DNA of 10,543 bases. Origin: Acidobacteriota bacterium. GTDB taxonomy: Bacteria; Acidobacteriota; Vicinamibacteria; Vicinamibacterales; UBA8438. The DNA lies in assembly GCA_003533545.1 (NCBI GenBank), contig DQEK01000236.1:1-10543 (forward strand). Reading direction: 5' to 3'. The notes under the pieces are model-generated. The model had not been told where the DNA came from and made no database searches. It saw only the letters and a program-made list of their open reading frames with translations. The position numbers were made by a program, and so were the translations under genes. This document shows positions 6,167-10,543 of the stretch, piece by piece (position 1 is the stretch's first letter; every line of letters starts with the position of its first letter).

Positions 6167-8843
6167 AGTTGTTCTGTACCAGCTGCCTGAGCACATACGG
6201 CAAGATGCCACCGTGGCGGTAGTAATCGATCTCCTCCGGGGTATCGATACGGACGGTTACTCTGAATTCCCGACAATCTCCGTCCTCTGCCACGGTTCGC
6301 ACCATCGCTTCGCCACGGGGTGTGAGCTCGTCAGCGATTCTGGTCACCTCGAAGGTCTCACGACCAGTCAGCCCCAAGGTCTCAGCATTGTCCCCGTCCT
6401 TAAACTGCAGCGGTAATACGCCCATGAAGACTAGGTTGCTGCGGTGGATACGTTCGAAACTTGCGGCAATGACGACGCGTACCCCCAGTAACATCGTGCC
6501 CTTGGCCGCCCAGTCGCGGGACGAGCCGGTGCCGTATTCCGTACCGGCCAGAACGAGCAAGGGCACCCCGGACGCCTTGTACTTCATCGCAGCGTCGTAG
6601 ATACTCATCGGCGTATCGCCGGGTTGATACCGAGTCCAGCCACCTTCGGTCCCAGGCGCGAGGTGGTTCCGGAGCCGGATGTTGGCGAAGGTGCCCCGCA
6701 TCATCACCTCGTGGTTCCCACGGCGGCTCCCGAACGAGTTGAAATCCTTCGGGTCGACACCGCAGGAAACGAGGTAGCTTCCCGCAGGTCCATCAGCAGG
6801 AATCGAACCCGCCGGAGAAATGTGATCGGTGGTTACACTATCGCCGAGGTGCGCGAGTACGCGGGCTCCGACTACGTTCCCGGGAACAGTCGGTTCCAAA
6901 ACCAAGTCATCAAAGAATGGGGGATTGCGCACGTAGGTGGACGTGTCGTCCCAGTCGAAACGCTCACCCTTGGGCGACTGCAAACCCCGCCACCGGTCGT
7001 CACCATCGAACACGCCGGCGTACGTCGAGACGAATTGATCAGTCCGCACCGCCGCCGCCATGGTGCTCTGAACCTCCGTGGCCGTTGGCCATACATCCTT
7101 CAGGAACACCTCGACACCGTCTGGGTCCCGGCCGAGTGACTCGGTCGTGAGATCGACGTTCATCCGTCCTGCAAGCGCGTAGGCAACCACCAACGGAGGC
7201 GAAGCTAGATAATTCGCCTGCACCTGCGGCTGCACACGCCCCTCAAAGTTTCGGTTTCCGCTGAGCACCGAGGTCACGACAAGGTCCCGGTTCTTGACCT
7301 CGGCCGCCACGTCTTTTGGCAGGGGACCACTATTCCCGATGCAGGTCGTGCAACCGTATCCCACCAAGCCAAAACCCAGTTCGGCTAAGGGCGCCATCAG
7401 TCCCGCAGCTTCCAGGTAGTCGGTGACCACTAACGACCCTGGCGCGAGACTCGTTTTCACCCATGGTTTTGGCTTGAGTCCGAGGGCAGCCGCCTTTTTT
7501 GCCAGCAACCCGGCTGCGATCATCACACTCGGATTCGAAGTGTTAGTGCAGCTGGTGATGGCAGCCACGACCACCGCACCGTGGTCCAGTCCGACACCAT
7601 TCCCTGCCCCCGCCGACTCGGGTTTGGTTCGACGTGACAACAGGTCACCCAGGGTAGTGGCAAAGGCCCCCTTGGCCTGCTTCAGCGGCACCCGGTCCTG
7701 GGGACGCTTCGGACCAGCGATACTCGGTTCCACTTCGGCCAGATCAAACTCGACGACAGCCGCGTGCGTTGGCATAGAAGAGCCTGCACCAAACATCCCT
7801 TGGGCTTTGGCATACGCCTCAACCAATGCGACCTGCCCCGTGTCCCGACCTGTCAGCGTCAGGTAATCGAGGGTCATCTGATCGACCGGGCAAATCGCCA
7901 CCGTCGACCCATACTCAGGCGACATGTTGCCCAATGTTGCCCGGTCGGCCAGCGTCAGCGACGACAAACCAGGTCCGAAGAACTCCACAAATTTACCGAC
8001 CACTCCATGCTGACGTAGACGTTCCGTGATGGTCAGCACCAGGTCCGTGGCCGTGACACCTTCGGGTAGATGACCAGCAAGTTTGAAGCCCACCACATCG
8101 GGAACCAGCATCGAAATGGCCTGGCCGAGCATTGCCGCTTCGGCTTCAATGCCTCCCACTCCCCAGCCAACCACACCCAAACCATTCACCATCGTCGTGT
8201 GGGAATCAGTCCCGACGAGCGTGTCGGGATACGCCATCGGTTGGTCGCCGTTCTCGTCGAGACAGACCACACGGGCAAGATGCTCAAGGTTGACCTGGTG
8301 CACAATTCCGGTGTCTGGTGGCACCACTCGAAAATTGTCGAATGCCTGTTGTCCCCATTTCAGAAACGCGTAGCGTTCCTTGTTACGCGAAAACTCGAGT
8401 TGCGCATTCAGGTCGAAGGCATTGACCTCGCGGAAGTGATCAACCTGCACCGAATGGTCGATCACCAATTCAGCCGGCTGCAGGGGATTGATCTGACCGG
8501 GATGTCCTCCAAGGCGGACGACGCCGTCACGCATTGCAGCCAGATCAACGACTGCCGGCACACCGGTGAAATCCTGTAACAGAACCCGAGCTGGCGTGAA
8601 CGATATTTCCTTCGTGGCCCCCGCCTGCGGATCCCACCGCGCCAACGTTTCGATATCGTCCGACGTCACGCTTGTACCATCCTCGCGCCGCAGGAGGTTC
8701 TCTAGCAAAATCTTCAGCGAGTAGGGGAGACGCGCCACACCAGAAAATCCGGCGCGTTCGAGTAATTCGAGGCTATGAAAAGCGACCGCAGTGCCTCCGG
8801 CCGACAATGTGGTGCGCGTGCCGAAACTGTTCTGACTGAGCAT
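6165..8843 (-). CDS. acnA: Aconitate hydratase (AcnA/IRP1 type)
   Basis: This 892-residue cytosolic enzyme interconverts citrate and isocitrate in the TCA cycle. Full length matches the AcnA/IRP1 class (about 890 aa), not AcnB. The [4Fe-4S] cysteines are C432 ([11 protein letters not shown]), C498 and C501 ([14 protein letters not shown]). Other blocks are NSFGTRTTL near the N-terminus (5-13), [27 protein letters not shown] (205-231), the swivel-domain [17 protein letters not shown] (666-682), [24 protein letters not shown] (703-726) and [14 protein letters not shown] (769-782). The ATG at 8843 fits the family N-terminus, though only a weak Shine-Dalgarno precedes it. The protein contains no frameshift or missing motif. 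The oligoendopeptidase gene follows after 10 nt. A secondary 2-methylcitrate-related activity cannot be excluded, but no prp genes are nearby. Confidence 0.97.
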   Translation of the reverse strand: MLSQNSFGTRTTLSAGGTAVAFHSLELLERAGFSGVARLPYSLKILLENLLRREDGTSVTSDDIETLARWDPQAGATKEISFTPARVLLQDFTGVPAVVDLAAMRDGVVRLGGHPGQINPLQPAELVIDHSVQVDHFREVNAFDLNAQLEFSRNKERYAFLKWGQQAFDNFRVVPPDTGIVHQVNLEHLARVVCLDENGDQPMAYPDTLVGTDSHTTMVNGLGVVGWGVGGIEAEAAMLGQAISMLVPDVVGFKLAGHLPEGVTATDLVLTITERLRQHGVVGKFVEFFGPGLSSLTLADRATLGNMSPEYGSTVAICPVDQMTLDYLTLTGRDTGQVALVEAYAKAQGMFGAGSSMPTHAAVVEFDLAEVEPSIAGPKRPQDRVPLKQAKGAFATTLGDLLSRRTKPESAGAGNGVGLDHGAVVVAAITSCTNTSNPSVMIAAGLLAKKAAALGLKPKPWVKTSLAPGSLVVTDYLEAAGLMAPLAELGFGLVGYGCTTCIGNSGPLPKDVAAEVKNRDLVVTSVLSGNRNFEGRVQPQVQANYLASPPLVVAYALAGRMNVDLTTESLGRDPDGVEVFLKDVWPTATEVQSTMAAAVRTDQFVSTYAGVFDGDDRWRGLQSPKGERFDWDDTSTYVRNPPFFDDLVLEPTVPGNVVGARVLAHLGDSVTTDHISPAGSIPADGPAGSYLVSCGVDPKDFNSFGSRRGNHEVMMRGTFANIRLRNHLAPGTEGGWTRYQPGDTPMSIYDAAMKYKASGVPLLVLAGTEYGTGSSRDWAAKGTMLLGVRVVIAASFERIHRSNLVFMGVLPLQFKDGDNAETLGLTGRETFEVTRIADELTPRGEAMVRTVAEDGDCREFRVTVRIDTPEEIDYYRHGGILPYVLRQLVQNN

Positions 8844-9047
8844 TCACTGTGTCCGTGACGTCAAGGCCGAGGGGAAAAGCCCCCACCGCGCCTCTGTTCC
8901 TGAACCGAGACGCTGGCGAATCCACGATTTTCCTTCACCGTTCCTCACTCGCGCAACCCTCCTTCAACGACACCGGCGCGGCCAACTCGCGCTTTCACCC
9001 GACCATCTGACCTACGCCCTCTGACTTCTGAGAGAATACGGTTGACT
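8844..9047. other. Divergent intergenic region between acnA and nfo
   Basis: This 204-nt spacer must carry the promoters for acnA (leftward) and nfo (rightward), but I see no convincing -35/-10 pair on either strand. Two short symmetric elements lie near the acnA start: the palindrome TGACGTCA (8856-8863) and a GGGG-AAAAG-CCCC hairpin-like stretch (8871-8883). No small ORF with a ribosome-binding site and no RNA gene was recognised. Confidence 0.5.
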
Positions 9048-9941
9048 ATGCCCAAGCTCGGAGCCCACATGTCGACAACTGGCGGCCTGCCGCGCGCTGT
9101 GGAACGAGCGCATGCGACCGGTTGCAAGACGCTGCAGATTTTCACGAAATCAGGCAGGCAGTGGCGGGCACGGCCGCTACCGAAACCCGAGATCGACAAA
9201 TTTCGCCAGTTGAGTGCCGAGCTAGACGTCCAACCGGCGATAGCTCATGCCAGCTACCTGATCAACCTCGGAAGCCCGGATAACGCCTTGCAGGATAAAT
9301 CGCGGAACGCCCTCGGCGAAGAACTCGACCGAGCCGAAGCCCTAGGCCTACTCGGGCTCGTGCTGCACCCGGGTTCTTACACTACCACCTCGGAGGAGGA
9401 AGGCTTGGCTCGCATCGCCGAGGGCATCGTGGCGGTATTGTCCGGACGCCAGAACTATCGGACCACGTTGTTGCTGGAGCATACAGCCGGGCAAGGTACC
9501 AACCTCGGGTACACATTCGAACAACTCGGCATCATCATCACCGAAGCGGAACGGAACAGTGCACCGCGGATCGGGGCGTGTCTCGACACCTGCCACCTGC
9601 TGGCCGCCGGCTACGACCTCAGTTCAGACGCCGCCTATGCCAAAACCATGACTGAGTTCGACCGTCACGTGGGAATAGACCGCCTCCGTGCGATACACCT
9701 AAATGACTCGGAGCATCCACTCGCCAGCCGAAAAGACCGACATGCCCACATCGGGCGTGGCCATGTCGGCTTGAGCGCCTTCCGCCGGTTGCTCACTGAC
9801 CCTCGGCTGCAATCGATACCGATGGTCCTTGAGACCCCGAAGACTCAGACGAAAAACCCTTCGGGCAAGATGACTGCGATCGACGTCGACCCGATGGACC
9901 TTGAAAACCTCAGGACGCTGCGAGAGTTACTCGAGACCTAA
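9048..9941 (+). CDS. nfo: Endonuclease IV (deoxyribonuclease IV, AP endonuclease)
   Basis: This 297-residue TIM-barrel enzyme of base-excision repair cuts 5' of abasic sites and removes blocked 3' ends in DNA. All nine trinuclear-zinc ligands known from E. coli Nfo have counterparts: H67 (AIAHASYLINL), H107 (VLHPGS), E144 (LLLEHTAGQG), D180 and H183 (CLDTCHLLAAGYD), H217 (IHLNDS), D230 and H232 (KDRHAHIGRGHVG) and E262 (LETPK). The opening LGAHMSTTGGL and the spacing agree with the family, and length is only slightly above the 285 aa of E. coli. The ATG at 9048 gives the usual short N-terminus. A TTG two codons upstream (9042), with AGAG about 7 nt before it, is an alternative start. It is transcribed divergently from acnA and converges on the AMMECR1 gene 23 nt downstream. 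No operon partner is visible. Confidence 0.96.
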   Translation: MPKLGAHMSTTGGLPRAVERAHATGCKTLQIFTKSGRQWRARPLPKPEIDKFRQLSAELDVQPAIAHASYLINLGSPDNALQDKSRNALGEELDRAEALGLLGLVLHPGSYTTTSEEEGLARIAEGIVAVLSGRQNYRTTLLLEHTAGQGTNLGYTFEQLGIIITEAERNSAPRIGACLDTCHLLAAGYDLSSDAAYAKTMTEFDRHVGIDRLRAIHLNDSEHPLASRKDRHAHIGRGHVGLSAFRRLLTDPRLQSIPMVLETPKTQTKNPSGKMTAIDVDPMDLENLRTLRELLET

Positions 9942-9954
9942 GAACTCAAGTTCT
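9941..9954. repeat. Compact inverted repeat AGAACT-CA-AGTTCT between convergent genes
   Basis: A perfect 6-bp inverted repeat with a 2-nt centre starts on the last base of the nfo stop codon and lies before the AMMECR1 stop (9967-9965). Neither strand has a T-run after it, and a 2-nt loop is sterically poor for a hairpin. It may weakly mark the convergent transcript ends or be chance. Confidence 0.25.
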
Positions 9955-9964
9955 CAGCGTAATC

Positions 9965-10510
9965 TCAAGGGACCGGCGATTCGCTGAAGACGACGGCTTC
10001 GAACGAGAACACGGTGGCACCGCAGCGCCAGGCGTCAGCGGGCAATCCGGCCTTGACGCATGTCTGTCCAAGGAAGGCCTCGCTGCTCCAGTGATGTTCG
10101 GTCGCCACCTGGGGTAGGAGCAGGCCGTGCTGCCTCCCCTGCTCAACAGCGAGACCGTGTCGGCCGACGACGATGCGCGCTGGGTCCGTCACCGGATCAA
10201 ACGGTCCGATCACGGAAATCTCAAGAACCACCTCGGACAACTCGGCCGGTGTCAGGGGTGTAAACCGCGGGTCCCGAGTCGCGGCATCGCCCGCACAACG
10301 AGCGACCACCTCCGTCAACGGCTCGTCACGTTCGACTGACCCTATACATCCCCGCAACCGCTCGTCCCGCTTCAGGGTAACGAATGCGCCAGTCCGCCGA
10401 GACAACCCCCCAGTTGCAGGCGGTAGCTCCAGGGCGCAGTCCGCGAGCCGCGCCTCGATGGCCCGCCGGGCCAATTGCAGCAGGACCTGTCGTTCATTCG
10501 AACTCAGCAC
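9965..10510 (-). CDS. AMMECR1-domain protein (AmmeMemoRadiSam system protein A)
   Basis: This 181-residue cytosolic protein is essentially one AMMECR1 domain. The signature LRGCIGSVE spans 52-60 and follows TGAFVTLKRDERLRG. Other family blocks are RDPRFTPLTPAEL (79-91), VVLEISVIGPFDPV (94-107), GRHGLAVEQGRQHGLLLPQVATEHHW (116-141) and FLGQTCVKAGL (146-156). In bacteria this family often sits beside a MEMO1-like protein and a radical SAM enzyme, which form the AmmeMemoRadiSam set. Its chemistry is not established, though a role in protein or RNA modification has been suggested. The chosen GTG start (10510) gives the usual opening LSSNERQVLLQLARRAIEA. The frame stays open to the window edge with no stop, so an earlier start outside the window cannot be excluded. 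Any MEMO1 or radical SAM partner would lie beyond 10543. Confidence 0.9.
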   Translation of the reverse strand: MLSSNERQVLLQLARRAIEARLADCALELPPATGGLSRRTGAFVTLKRDERLRGCIGSVERDEPLTEVVARCAGDAATRDPRFTPLTPAELSEVVLEISVIGPFDPVTDPARIVVGRHGLAVEQGRQHGLLLPQVATEHHWSSEAFLGQTCVKAGLPADAWRCGATVFSFEAVVFSESPVP

Positions 10511-10543
10511 ATCACTTTGCTCATACGCACGCCTACCTGTTCG

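Noticed and set aside
8856..8863. Palindrome TGACGTCA near the acnA start, also found at 1581-1588 across the atoE stop
   Set aside because: Two copies of an 8-mer palindrome in 10 kb is mildly above expectation, but one copy includes a stop codon and the contexts share nothing else. Treated as chance.
9007..9037. Possible promoter for nfo (CTGACC with a GAGAAT-like -10)
   Set aside because: The spacing is about 19 nt and both hexamers are poor matches, so it is not supportable.
10504..10543. Possible end of an upstream minus-strand gene (frame ending ...VGVRMSKVMC, stop at 10506-10504) overlapping the AMMECR1 start
   Set aside because: Only about a dozen codons are visible, with no family match. 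An open frame this short is uninformative.

Overview
This is an ordinary-looking bacterial chromosome segment with high GC (roughly 60% by eye) and dense coding. The likeliest source is an Acidobacteriota-like or related soil or marine lineage. This rests on three things: a single-heme cytochrome fused to a copper type II monooxygenase, a small secreted 'GCV..L.....GH.V.V.G' protein, and many exported proteins of unknown function. It is an inference from gene content, not a phylogeny. No RNA gene, insertion sequence, phage gene, CRISPR array or long repeat was seen.

Layout. Positions 1-182 hold the 3' end of an unrecognised gene on the + strand. It runs directly into an AtoE-type short-chain fatty acid transporter (195-1583, +). 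Facing it is a three-gene minus-strand operon, read from 4091 down to 1626. The first gene is an exported cytochrome c/copper monooxygenase-like protein. The second is an exported 209-aa beta-rich protein, joined by a TGATG stop/start overlap. The third is a 120-aa exported protein starting 7 nt after the previous stop. A good sigma70-type promoter (TTGACA, 17 bp, TACAGT) and two inverted repeats lie upstream of this operon. Further upstream, also on the minus strand, are aconitase AcnA (8843-6165) and an M3-family oligoendopeptidase with an export-type N-terminus (6154-4256), separated by 10 nt.

Across a 204-nt divergent spacer lies endonuclease IV (nfo, 9048-9941, +). It converges on an AMMECR1-domain protein (AmmeMemoRadiSam system protein A, 10510-9965, -) whose reading frame stays open to the window edge.

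How the genes fit together. AcnA is central carbon metabolism and Nfo is base-excision repair. AtoE suggests uptake of short-chain carboxylates. The most interesting unit is the secreted redox operon. All copper and heme ligands of the monooxygenase-like protein appear intact, and its only two cysteines are those of the heme motif. This suggests an extracytoplasmic copper enzyme that could take electrons from its own heme rather than from ascorbate. The two small exported proteins that follow it have no assigned role.
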